Assembly: GCA_914767715.1 (NCBI GenBank)
Contig: OU612068.1
Coordinates: forward strand, 23,436,001-23,500,000
Origin: Membranipora membranacea
Taxonomy: Eukaryota > Bryozoa > Gymnolaemata > Cheilostomatida > Membraniporidae
Direction of reading: 5' to 3'
DNA: 64,000 bases
A model generated the notes under the pieces. The model worked only from the letters and a program-made list of their open reading frames with translations. It had not been told where the DNA came from and ran no database searches. Numbering within the stretch: position 1 is the first letter of the stretch; the number at the start of each line of letters is the position of its first letter. Below, in pieces: positions 24,599 to 36,600 of this stretch. The position numbers and the translations under genes are program-made.

Positions 24599-26051
24599 TT
24601 TTATTGGCTACTTATTTGTATACAAACATTGTGAAAGCACATGGTTTTATCAGAATTGTGTATATTATGATGTCTTATACTTACAAACACTCTTTATATG
24701 CTTATGATATACGTCTATGTAATAGCACATATAAATTCTGATATTGCCATTGACATGTGCTCAGTTCTGTAGAAACATCCTATATTTTGCAACATGAGTA
24801 CTACTAAAACATTTCCAACATTCCAGCTAGTGTTAGACTTTATTTCAGAAGAGCAGGAAAGACAAGGGACTACCTTCACAAATGACCACACAGCGAAGCA
24901 ACTGAAAACACCACTTAGTGAGCTGAATTTTGGTGGGTAGCTTATTATACATCCTAGTAGCCTTATTCAAAACTGGTGTTTGGGGATGTCGAATATTCAT
25001 AACATTTTGCAGCCTCATTTCTTTTCATTTAAGCAGCGATAAGCGCCACCTTACTTGCATTTAATAATAAATCACAACGCTCGATGGTGCTGTCACAATC
25101 AGGTGTAGAAGATGCCAGGGAGGGGCATTCTTGATTTTGTATCAATACTTATCTCTCTTTGCACCAATTTAATTATTAATTGACCACTTAATTCTTGTGC
25201 CTTAAATTTTTTAACACATTTGACTACTCAGGCAGTAAATAAATGTTGGTTGTAAATATGTGGTTTCCGTGCTGGCATGTTTAGAGTTATCAAAGTTATG
25301 ATTTTAACTCATGTAATTTACTGAATTTTTTAATATTTAGCTTCATAATTGTTACGAGGGTGAAACATCATGTCTTTTACTCTTTATTGTATGTATCAGC
25401 TTATCAATTACAAATAAATGTCTTTATCAACCTAAATATATTTGAATGTATACATAAATATTTATATTTATTATATTGTAAAATCATAGTCTGACCTCCT
25501 CAAAGTCAATGATGCCGGTGGTTAACAAACATATCATTGTTGTGTTCATGTTGAAGAGTAGTCAAGGCTTTCCAATTAATAGACCTTCTAAGGATGATTC
25601 ATCTAGTGAGAGGAGACCAAGCACAACATGCATATTCCAGCTTTAGGCGTCACAGGGTTTTGTAAGCCAGAAAGAGAAAATCCGTACCCTCCTGAGGTTT
25701 CTAAGAGGCGTTGACACATTATTCTAAGCTTTGCCACAATACCTACAAAGAACAGCAGACAAGTTGTCAGAATTTATATGGGCCATTACATAGACATACA
25801 TCATAAGCAACTTTCCTGCTCTTCTGAAATAAAGTCTAACACTAGCTGGAATGTTGGAAATGTTTTAGTAGTACTCATGTTGCAAAATATAGGATGTTTC
25901 TACAGAACTGAGCACATGTCAATGCTATTACATAGACATATATCATAAGCATATAAAGAGTGTTTGTAAGTATAAGACATCATAATATACACAATTCTGA
26001 TAAAACCATGTGTTTTCACAATGTTTGTATACAAATAAGTAGCCAATAAAA
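24599..26051. repeat. Inverted duplication inside the P-type transposon
   Basis: The arms are 24599-24861 and 25811-26051. They match closely except for a deletion of about 22 bp in the right arm, and are separated by a loop of about 950 bp. The left arm contains the putative transposase start codon (24794) and about 22 codons of its first exon; the right arm is the reverse-complement copy. A transcript crossing both would form a stem of about 240 bp. Confidence 0.85.
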
Positions 26052-29000
26052 CTAATAAAACAAAATAAAGCTCTTCCGTACAGTATTCACAAAAACCTTA
26101 ATGGCAGAAAGGTCAGCACAAGACTGCAGTTAATGCTCACAATCCAACATGATTATTGCACTTAATTGCTTCTTTTTACACTCATATATGATTTCTTAAT
26201 TATATTCAGTCTTTTTAAGCTCCTAATAAACTATTATTTTTTTAATAATCATAGTTTCCTTCTGATTTCGTACTTTTATACAATAAAAGAAGTTGGTAAA
26301 CTAGTCTCAAAATAGTTTTATGGAATTCCGACACTCAGCGCTCCCATTGGCTGAATTCGTCACATGACCATACAGACATTCTTTGGGAAATCCTAATATA
26401 CTAGCAGCCCGGTCTTTTTGAATGCTTAGCTATTGTCTAAAATTGTAACGTCACGGTTCTTGCAAAAAATGTACTTGAATTTTAATTGAAATGGCTTATA
26501 AGAGACAACAGAGAGATAAGATATCTGTCAAACACTGGTAAGATATAGAAACTAGTTAGTAATTGTGCTACAATCCTCAAGCACAGCTGCACAAAAGGCT
26601 GATAAATGGCAATAAGTAAATAAACTCTCAGCTGGTTAATTAATTTGACAGCTACAAGTACATATATATAGAAATTACTCCTTAGTAGCTATACAACCAG
26701 GCAATATATAAACAGGTATATATATATTTTTTTATCTGTTTACTGTTAACACCTGTAAACGGTGATCTAAGTGGACCTCTTTCATTGTGGGTGTGGATGC
26801 AGGCTGCACTGGGGAGGGTGCGCCTTTGAAGTTGTTTGCACTGTCCATATCAAATCATCCAAATCTATGCATGTTGAGCATAACTTTATCACAAAAAAAA
26901 AAGATTTCTTTGTGGTGTGCAGTTCTCACCAGTTCCAACTTGGCCTTTTGTTGAGATTTGTTGATGCATATTAGAAGAATACATGCTATCTATAATGATA
27001 CCGGGTTACATGGTGACGGATGATGAAAGATATGGTGGAATATTGATTGATGTTTTGTGACTGTCACTGTGCGTCTCTAGTGATTGCAAAATCCTTTCTG
27101 TAGGCTTAACAAACACATTGAGTTTCGGGAGCCACTGGCTGCCTATGAGTTGAAAGCGTCCGACTTGTGTGAATCGTATTGTCAGCACCGGGGACATGAC
27201 AGAGCAGTGGCGATCGGGGTCTTCGGAAAGATTGTTACACAGGTAAGCTTCACCTAAGGCTTACTATTGAGAAAAGAAACACGTTGCTCAAGATAGCAAA
27301 TTACTTGCAACATTCAAATTATCCCCGTACCCTTGAACCTGCTCGATGCGACCGAGGATGAGATGTCATACCATGCTCGCAACCATTAAATGTGTGATCA
27401 CACGCTATCGTAACAAATCAGTCAATGACCAATGCAGGGTTTCTGGCAATGCAATTGGTTTTTTGTCTGGGTTTTTGTTCAATTAAGGCAGACAAGTCCA
27501 ACATTGCCTGAAATCTAGGTTTGGCAGGAGATTTGTGGCTCAAATGCTGCATCTTCCCTTATTGCTGCATTACCATTGAAGAATAAAGCAATATGCATTG
27601 TTCAGCATAAATAAATTGGTCATTCATTCTACTGCTGTAAACAGGATTCTTGCAAAGAGGGCTTCTCAATAATCACCGCCTGCTCAATTTTTTTCCCCAC
27701 AGGTGTTTCCAGAAGTTGTCAGGGTGCAGAAAAATGGATGTAAATTTTACACCGGCCTGACACAAAAGTTGACACTATCAGCTGTCGATCATAACTCCTA
27801 CGTAAGTGAAAAGGCTTTAATTATAAAATATCTCTAAAATAGTGTTGCGAGGCAAATAATTTTACTTTGCAATGTGAGTTTCAGTTTTATTGGTTTGTAC
27901 ATGCAGCATAGGACATTGAATTTTGAAAGAAGTCCATGTTTTGATACAGGTCGGAATAACAGTTTTTAGGTCTTACACCTTACAACTCGCACTAAGTGGT
28001 ATTCCATGAGAAGTCATATTTTTTGTAGTGTAGTCGTCCAGCACTAGGAGAGTTAACTAACAAACCCCCAGTAAGGAAAGACGGGAGCCAATTCCAGTAG
28101 ATTTTGAGCTAGAGCAGCCACCAGATGAGCATGATCCTACCTATACACCTGACGATGAAGAAGAAGAAGAAGAGGAAATCCCGCCCAGCACTCCTCCCCC
28201 TAGAGCAGAATGGTCTGGTTTGCTACCAGAAAGTTTAAAAAGTGACAAGGTGTGGATAGAGTTTTTCCAACAGCAGCTCGAAAACTCTGGCAAGTTCAGA
28301 AGATGGGAAGTAAGGTATGGTTTTCTCTAGTCATACATCACTCTTGGATTTCGCCAGAAGCTGATTGTCTTCGTTGACACCAATTGTCTCATCTGCATGG
28401 TCAAATAGTATTCCAGTGTTTTGTGTTCCGTCTAATGCTGTAAAAATCAACATGACAAAATTGCCCATCACAGCAACAAACATGGTTATGTGTATAACAT
28501 TCAATATGGTACAGGCTTGAACCATTGCTAGTCAAGTAATAACTACAAACGAATATCGTCAGAAAATCCCTCACACTAAATATAGCGAAGCATCAAATAT
28601 TACCTGGTCAGAAACTTTCTCCTGGTGTGTCTTCTAACACTACCTTTTTGCTTATTTTAGCGTTATCCAGATTGCTATGGATCTATATACTAGATCAGCG
28701 ACAGCTTACCTCAACCTCGCAAAGGTGCTCAAACTACCAAGCCCTAGACAGCTTACAAGGTATAAGAACTTCGTCAACCAAAGTCCAGGACTGTGTGCAG
28801 AGAACCTGCACTGGATGCTCCTCGAAGCAGACCGGAGAGGACTTTCTAAGAGAGGCAGAAGCGGCTTCATTGTATTTGATGAAATACAGATTCAGGTATT
28901 TATTATCATTTTACGCTGTATTGTATATGTATAGTCTACAAACAAGTGAGATGATTATGAAGCTGTCCTGATAGTAATCACATGTATATGTGATGATACT

Positions 29001-31002
29001 CTGCCCAATTTATTCCCGTTGGCCTTTCTGTGTTGATCATTACATTACCAGTATATTGGCTGTTGTAGGAAGACCTTCAGTTGGAGTCAGCCGCCCCAGA
29101 CAGTAAACTTTGTGGGATGACAGATTACGGTGAAGCGCAAGGTCTTCACAGACTAAGGAAATATGGTGTGTTTATAACATATGGCAGTTGCCTTAAAACA
29201 AGCGTGTAGGGTTTATCATGGTCATCAAACTTTTTTCACAAAGCATTGCATTATAGGCTTCAATGGTTTACAACGAGGAGCAACCACGAATTTTAATTTT
29301 ATTTTCATAAGACCGTTGGACTCTTATAATTCAAGCATTGTTCTAATCACAAATTGATCAAATATTGATTGTAATTGTAATGCTCCAATATCTATTAAAC
29401 TATTTAATCCTTTTAGGTGGCTTGAACACTCTTGCGACCCACATTCTTCAGTTTATTTTTCTTGGGCACACTGGTTTTAAGTGGCCGGTAGCCTACTATC
29501 CGACTACAGAAGCTCATGCTGCCGAGTTGATGATTATCGTGTGGAAGGTCATCAACACCCTGGAGACATATGGATTCGAGGTAATAAAGAAATTAATTTG
29601 TGCTACTGAATAACTCATAACTGTTAGGTCAACCACTGACCTGACCTCACTTGGAGTGCCAAAAAATTGCATTGTGGGATACACCTTAAAGGTGATAGCA
29701 AAACCTAATTTATGTTTTACTGTTTATGTCTTGGCTTTTGCATGTTTGTCATGTTTTGCCATCTGAGATCCAGTGATACATACAAATATACTAGCTGTTG
29801 TAATAATTGCAGTGTGATGGAATGCTAATGGATGGGGGCTCAAACAACAGGAAGTTCATCAAGCTCCATGCAGGACCGGAAGCACATCTAGATTGGAAAG
29901 TTAAGAACCCTATGAAAGCCAACAGAGAAGTTATCTGCATGATGGATCCTTGTGTAAGTTAGAATACTGAGTTTGTAAACCGTTTGATGATTTGGATTCG
30001 TGATGGTGCTGTGGCGTTATTTATTACGTTCGATATATATATATATATTAACTTACACCAAAGATGAACTGCAAAAATTAAATGAGAATGTTCATTACAC
30101 CACTGTATATCTGGTATGAATTATTTATTTTTAACTAATTAATGAAGCTTGTACAAAAAAATTCACAATGTGACTATTATAATGTAGAAAGCTGCAGCTA
30201 TGCAAAAAATAATAGACAATTTTGTGCCCATGAAATAAATAACTTTTCTGTCTTTGTACTTGTAGCATGGTATTAAAAAAATCAGAAACTCATTCTTGGC
30301 ATCAGCCAAGGATTATGACAGCAAGAGAAGAGTGCGATTAGGAAGGGAGTTCAGCTTCTGGTCCCACTGGGAGGATGCTTACAGATAGGACCACATGTTC
30401 AACTCCCTTCCTATCCATCGGAAGCTGACTGACGACCACATCTTCGTCACAGACTCAGGGAAGATGAGGAACCATCTGGCTTTCGAAGTGATGAATGACA
30501 AAATGCTTCATCTGATGACAGTGAGTTCATTCTATAAAAAAATAATATGTTAGGATATAGGGAAAGAGATGTTTTTCCAAGAAAATACAAGGTTCCCAAT
30601 CCCATACACACATCCTTTCATAATTTAGGGTGAACAGATGGTCAAGCAGGCAGAACGAATTGCTATCGTTTAGATAACTTCAACTTGTTTGCATCCTTCT
30701 TAAAACAGGTAAACAGAGGTTTCACAGGGTAAACCATCTTCTTTGGCAGGTCATTGCGGAGCTTATATACTGCTACCTTCACTGAATGATTCAATTGACC
30801 ATTACAGGAATATCAGAAGGAAGTTGGCCGGACCGATCTAGGATTGACCATCAAAATCCTCACCAACATGGCTATCCTTACACGGAACCTTTTGTCTTTC
30901 CAACCCTATGCCACAGCAGATGATACCAGACTAGCAGAAAATATGGCCGCACTGAACTTCTTCCAGGAATGGCACACACGCTCAAGACCAGATCCGAAGT
31001 AA
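24794..31002 (+). pseudogene. P-element-type transposase, probably inactivated
   Basis: Exons read as 24794-24936 (tentative), 27104-27242, 27703-27801, about 28034-28314, 28661-28895, 29069-29165, 29417-29580, 29813-29953, 30266-30520 and 30808-31002. The segment from 27104 to 27801 contains YCQHRGHDRAVAIGVFGKI and FPEVVRVQKNGCKFY, which resembles an RFX-type winged helix. The later exons show the P/THAP9 RNase H-like pattern: FDEIQIQ, MDGGSNNRKF and MMDPCHGIKKIRNSF. Lesions: an in-frame TAG at 30386-30388, and an in-frame TAA at 28058-28060 (or a frame break, depending on the acceptor). The last exon stops two bases before the right inverted repeat, so the C-terminal part expected to hold the final catalytic acid is missing. 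An acidic run of E residues lies in the fourth exon. The family call is good; the exact 5' structure is uncertain. Confidence 0.7.
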
Positions 31003-31804
31003 GAGTGTTTTTTGGGTGGTTGATAGTGGACATACATTGGCAAAGTAAAGACATGCAAGTCCCAGGGGCCCATGGTGGTAATGCTCTAAGGAGTTTAGCG
31101 TGTATCTAGATAGTTGTGGGGTGTTTATTCTAGTGCCGACGTGCTCTTCAAGTACTGTATTGTATGTCAAGTTGTGTTCTTTGATCTTATAGTTAGCGTG
31201 AAAGAGTGCTTGTGAGTTGGATCGTAAGATGGTGAGATGGAAATAAGGGAAAGAGCGAGCTGTTGTTAATGCTTCTATTCTTCTCTATTCCACGAACACA
31301 ACTGACGGTTTACATGATGTGGCAAAAATACATTAATTACAAATCATTGCAATTAATTGCTAGGCACCTGATCTTTGATTAAAAGGGAAGGGTAGCCTAG
31401 CAATATCTCATCTAATCAAAATGTCAATTTGGTTACATTTAGGAAACCACAAATGCTATTTCACAGATATAACAGTAATACAACTAATCACATGAGTTTG
31501 TTAAAAAAACTAATTTTGTCAGCGAGGGGTGTTCTATCAAAGTTGAGTCGATAACCACTTACCAATTGCACCTCAACACGAGTAATGACTATGCAGTAAT
31601 GCTATCAAAGAGCTAGCTGACTTCAGACATACAATCAAATACATGAACAGAAACAAAGAAATCCATTGAAGAACAAACAGAGTCAAGCATGATACTTGTG
31701 GTTAGTTATTGGTTCAATGTGTATAGTTACCGTTGCCGCCATTGGCTGATACAGCTACAATGACCAAACATAACAACTAGGATTATAGATTTGGTAACAA
31801 ATAC

Positions 31805-31848
31805 AAGTCAAAGTCAATGTCAATGTCAAAGTCAATGTCAATGTCAAT
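31805..31848. repeat. GTCAAT/GTCAAA hexamer minisatellite
   Basis: About seven tandem hexamers alternating GTCAAT and GTCAAA. This is a short tandem array with no evident function. Confidence 0.8.
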
Positions 31849-32054
31849 AGCACAGGCTCACCTGAAATCAGTATGACATATACGTTACTCCCTTCCGATC
31901 AATTCATTCTGCTACAAATCTGTCAGCAGGGAACTATCTTACAATAGGGATAAATTCCAATATGATAATATAGTATAGGTGTGAAGCAATGAGTAACCTC
32001 CTTGGTGTGAAGCTATAATTTAATTTCTTAAAATGAAATGAAATAGCAGTCTGC

Positions 32055-32412
32055 CATACTGACTCTCGTGATCTGACTGGGCATCACTGATAAACTAGGC
32101 TATCATTACCACAAAAGAGATGTCGTAAGGCTAAGTATGCATCCTGCGTGACTTTAATTTGCGCATGTGCAAGAACAATGAGTTTAGTTCAGGTTCTGAT
32201 TGCAATTTTGGTGAGGGAAAATGAGACACCCCCTGCATGAACTGCCAATCGAATTTAGTGAATGGTGACAGTAGAAGATAACTCTTGCTGACAATTCCGC
32301 ACACATCGGGGAGTGTGCCACCATAGCAGGTAGCCAATCAGATGGCTTTGGAATTCCGAGACTCAATTTTGCAGAGATCAGCTCATGCCCAGAGCTGAGC
32401 ATGCGCAGAATG
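32055..32412. mobile_element. 358-bp MITE, copy 1, with 9-bp target duplication
   Basis: Begins CATACTGACTCTCGTG and ends ATGCGCAGAATG. It is flanked by identical 9-mers GCAGTCTGC at 32046-32054 and 32413-32421. A close copy lies at 42296-42659. The ends are only weakly inverted (CAT...ATG). Nine-base duplications suggest a Mutator- or Merlin-type origin; the superfamily is an inference. Confidence 0.8.
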
Positions 32413-33575
32413 GCAGTCTGCTCATTCTGGTTGCTACGAGGTGACTGCTTAGGTTTTGCTGAGCAATGGTAAACTGTTATGTGAATCAGCAACAGATATC
32501 AATAATAAGAGTTGCCTTCACTTCAACTCTCAGAAAAGATACGCATGCTTTTTGATTTGGGCTATCATTCAATACATGATCATCATGTCCGAAATCAACA
32601 GGAATAAATAGGGAGACCTGGAGCAAGGGCCACAAACCTACAATACCAATGCCTGAGGAGCTGGAAAAGCAAGTTCAGCTGTGTCATTAAGATATTAAAC
32701 CATAGAGCAATATTTTACTACCAGATAACTAGCTGTCTCTGCAATAAGAACCCATTGACCTCATGCCTCTAATTGAAACTTGGATTCTAGGACCTCAATA
32801 TGGAGTGCATTCCCGTATCTTTTTTCTTGTGTACATGTACGGGGCCTAGGTTAAAACAGGATCATGTGACTATGTGGACTGATAGGACGTTGCAGGTATG
32901 ATCTAAGAATTTCAGATTAAAAATTAGCCAGATCGTTGCTCCTCAGGTGGAGACTAAATTCCATGACCTGTGAACCTCTCTTTTGCCCGCTTCCAGTGTC
33001 AACCACCCACAACCTACACTTGACAAGCACAAAATACAGGCTTGCATTGTTAGTGCCCAGGAAGATCATGAAATGTGCTTTTTCTTCTTCTGACGACTAG
33101 GCCATTCATAGATCTCATAAATACAAAAGTCAAGTTTGATTTTGTTGAAGAGTACAGAGATAAGAGCGTGAATGCCGGTTCGCTGCATATGAACATCCAA
33201 ACTGTTTCATGCCACGCGATCGGTATTTAGATAATGTAACTCTCAATCACCCATGACCTTATATTTGTATCATACTCAGGTTGTCTATTTCATAGGTATA
33301 GAAAGGACAGTTATATCAGTGTAACTCTGTCTCATTGGTCAGATAGCAATTACACATTCAGCGCCAATCATCAACCTGGGACAAATCAAAGTGTCGATTT
33401 TATCGTTTCCCTGAATGTGTGAGGTTTTGTGATTGTGGCATTTCTAGTTATTATAAACTAACCCGCTTGATGGAATTGGCACTATCACATATATACCACC
33501 CTGATAAGATCACCTCTTGACACCAAACTGCTAGCATAATATTGACCAAAAATTCACAATCATGTCAACTATAAC

Positions 33576-33581
33576 TTTATT
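33576..33581 (-). terminator. Candidate SFI1 polyadenylation signal
   Basis: AATAAA on the minus strand about 95 bp after the SFI1 stop codon, the nearest canonical hexamer I see. Confidence 0.45.
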
Positions 33582-33675
33582 TCCACATTCAAACAACAAA
33601 CAAGTACAAATAGTACAAAAACAAACTAAAAAAGTCAAACCTTAAAAAAGTTACCGGTAAACGGTAGAAAAAGCA

Positions 33676-36600
33676 TCAGGACACAATGAGGGAAAGCTGC
33701 TCTAGTCTCACTGAGAGCGACTTACATTCAGATCTCCTCTTCTTAAGATCAGCAGACAAGTTTGATATCTCTCTCTCTAACTGTAACAAAAAGTGTCATA
33801 ATGTCATAGACATGATAAACTTATACTTGTTATTCCATCACAAAATGAAGGATATATGACACAATATTGAATCCACGTTCTTGAGAAATGCTCATTTGTT
33901 TTTGTCAGTAGAATAAATGATTCAACTCTCTCGTACCATTGTGAAACCTATCTCTCAGGATAAAATCTTTAAATTTGGAATAATCAAAGAATTTCATAAT
34001 TATCTGCTCCTGACCTGGTTGATTTCAGTTTTTGCCTCCACGTGCTCATCACCATTTAGGCAAGATAGACACTGAGTGAGGGTGGATAACTGCTCATGTA
34101 GATTTCTCAGTCTACGTCTATCAGACTTGTACAGAAGTAATGATTTTCTGATATCTTCTATCTCAGACAGATAATCAAGTTGCTCTGGTGCCGGGACTGG
34201 GGAGTTATGTTCTGCTGACAGACTGAAACATATCAAAATAAACCAAATAGAAACCATAGTTTTGTATTACTGAAGAAATAAGTAAATAAATGCACATGAA
34301 TATATTATTTTAGGGTGGAGATAGCCTGTCTTGACAAGCTTTGTTCCGATATTAAATATTGTCTTCTCTTGCGATCGGGAAGATAACTCCTTTATCACAC
34401 TAATCAATTTTTATACGTTCCTATACAAATTGATTAGTGAAATAAAGGTGTCCCCCCCCCGAACAAAGCTTGTCAAGACAGGCTAGGGTGGAGACTGATG
34501 ATGGGTTCAAGTTTGTCAATAAGTTTTGTTATACTGTTAACTCGAAACACAGAACAGCACCAATAAACCTGAAATGGCTTACATGCTTACATCAGTTGGT
34601 GACAACATCTAGCAATAATCCCATAAAACACGGTCTAGTCACATTGTAGAATAAGGACGTAAGAAGTTTACCTCTGAATATCAGCCAATGTATCATCAGC
34701 AGGTTCTGAGTATTCTGATCTTCTACTGTGTGGAGATACATGATGTCTAACTGGACTAGCCTCAGTATCAACAGGCGGAACAGCGAAAGCTGAGGGGGGT
34801 AACAGGCTAACTGATACTACCTGAGGCGTCGTATTAGCAGCAGGTGATGTTGAGGGTATGGATATAACATGCTGATGTTGTATTCTGAGGTTGAAGTCGC
34901 TGGGTTTGAGGAGAGGTGACTTAGGAGAGAATGATACCCGATTGTCGTGTCTCTCTGGAGAGAAGGGCTGGGTAACAATCCACTCATCATCAGCTTGTCG
35001 GGCTAAAGGTGGGCACCTCTCAGACACCTGCAACATTAACAGTCATTATCTCATGTCTTACTATTCTCAAGAGAGCAAGTCCTCACTCTCTGTGTAGGCC
35101 AAGGGCATCAATACTTTTTACGAAACAGGTTGACCAGCCATTGTGAAATCAAGGAGTTGTATCACATCCAACTCCTTGGTGACATATATCCATGACCCTG
35201 GTCTTGGCTAAGGCCAGTTTAACCCTGGAGCTATATCTTTTATATTGTTAATCAGAATAAGATAAGTAATCTGTGTTGGAGTATTTTGGATCGTTATTTT
35301 TCACAAACCTCAGTTTTGACTGGCACAGTGACAGGTGAAGTGACTGGCATAGTGACAGCTGCAGAAACTTGATGTGATGGCACTGCTCGATCACCTGTCA
35401 GTATATCCTCCAATATGTCAGCATCATCTGCAAAAATATGTCTGTGATTACACAACATAATCTCAAAGAGCTAAACGGGAGATGAAGGGTAGCATTGTTA
35501 CAAGTTCTACATCAATTTTCTCTGTCAAAATATTGCTATCCGGCCTACTTGTGGTATTGTAAAGTATGTGCGTGGTAAGGACTCAGTGTTTTGATGTTTT
35601 TGGGAGCAAGATTAGAAACACTATTGTATGAGACAGCTGATTTGCCACAAGACTTTTTTGAAGACAGGTTTTGCAACCATTCCATAGCCCAATGAAAAGA
35701 TAGATTGATGCATATAACCATTGATATGAATTCATGAACACAGTGTGGCTATTTGTGGAGTAATAACATCAGTATATAACTTTTTGTCAGTAATTGGATC
35801 TAGCCAAAATTCTGGCAGTTTTATCTTCATCCATTGACTGACGTCCCAGTAACGAGCTTTAAAAACTCAGGCAAGCCACTTGCCAAATGTTTACAAGGGG
35901 TCGGCTGAAGTTTTGGACCAATCAAAGATGAGATTCCAGCAATCATACATAAATTGCCATGCGCTTGTTCAGGGCCAGATATGTTCCCCTTATCCATGAA
36001 TATATATCAGTGCATATAACAAATGACTGGCCATCTGCTGCGGTCTCAAAACTACCATCTTAGCTATGAATTCGGTTAATAGTGGAATTTTTGATCAGAT
36101 CTCACCCTGTGTATTCCGACTAGCAGGCTGAGTTTTATACTCATCGTAAGCTTTCCATAGTCCTTCTCTCTCCAGAGACTGCATCAGATAAGACGGCTGC
36201 TTTGGTGCAGGCCTCCGCCTCCTCACAGGTGACGTGTCCCTGAGAAATATGATATCATTGTATTGAATGTAGAACAAATGTCCGTATATTAATTCAACAA
36301 ACTGTGTACCGTGTTGACGTATTTACAATGGACAATCATTTAAATTTAGTAATCCCTGAGCATAAGGATTGAGCCTTTGATGTATTTTCAATACTCTTCC
36401 TTACTTTGCCCGGGCATAATTAGTTGAATGCCATTTCAAGCAGTCAAGGCAAAGTTTGATGCATTCTCAACCTTGATCTGGTACAACGCAAAACATTTCT
36501 ATGATACAAAAACCACATAGTATGTAAAAGTGGCGCTCACTTTTTTGTAGCTTCTCCCATAGCTATAGGCAGAGCAGGAGCTCTCACAGTATCTGTCAGA

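Larger units (their letters stand above)
24292..31074 (+). mobile_element. P-superfamily DNA transposon with 8-bp target duplication
   Basis: A 6783-bp unit bounded by inverted repeats at 24292-24364 and 31005-31074. They match almost base for base apart from a 3-bp indel; both begin CATGGGCCCCTGGGACTTGC reading inwards. Identical 8-bp direct repeats GTGGTAAT flank it at 24284-24291 and 31075-31082. P elements make 7-8-bp duplications, which fits the P-like transposase inside. The exact flanking repeats point to a recent insertion. It lies about 270 bp upstream of the NTase-TPR start codon, consistent with the known preference of P elements for promoter regions. Confidence 0.85.
31083..33675. 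other. Intergenic region between transposon and SFI1
   Basis: About 2.6 kb from the right target duplication of the P-type element to the SFI1 stop codon. It contains a minisatellite (31805-31848), a 358-bp element with 9-bp duplications (32055-32412) and a likely SFI1 polyadenylation signal. I see no coding exon. Confidence 0.5.

Noticed and set aside
28331-28525. Minus-strand 64-residue frame with hydrophobic stretch
   Set aside because: Antisense to a transposase intron with no splice context or homology I recognise.
31805-31848. CRISPR-like tandem repeat
   Set aside because: Adjacent hexamers with no spacers in an animal genome; a simple minisatellite.
32131-32337. 68-residue open frame that recurs at 42378-42584
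   Set aside because: Both lie inside copies of the same miniature element; the similarity reflects transposition, not a conserved protein.
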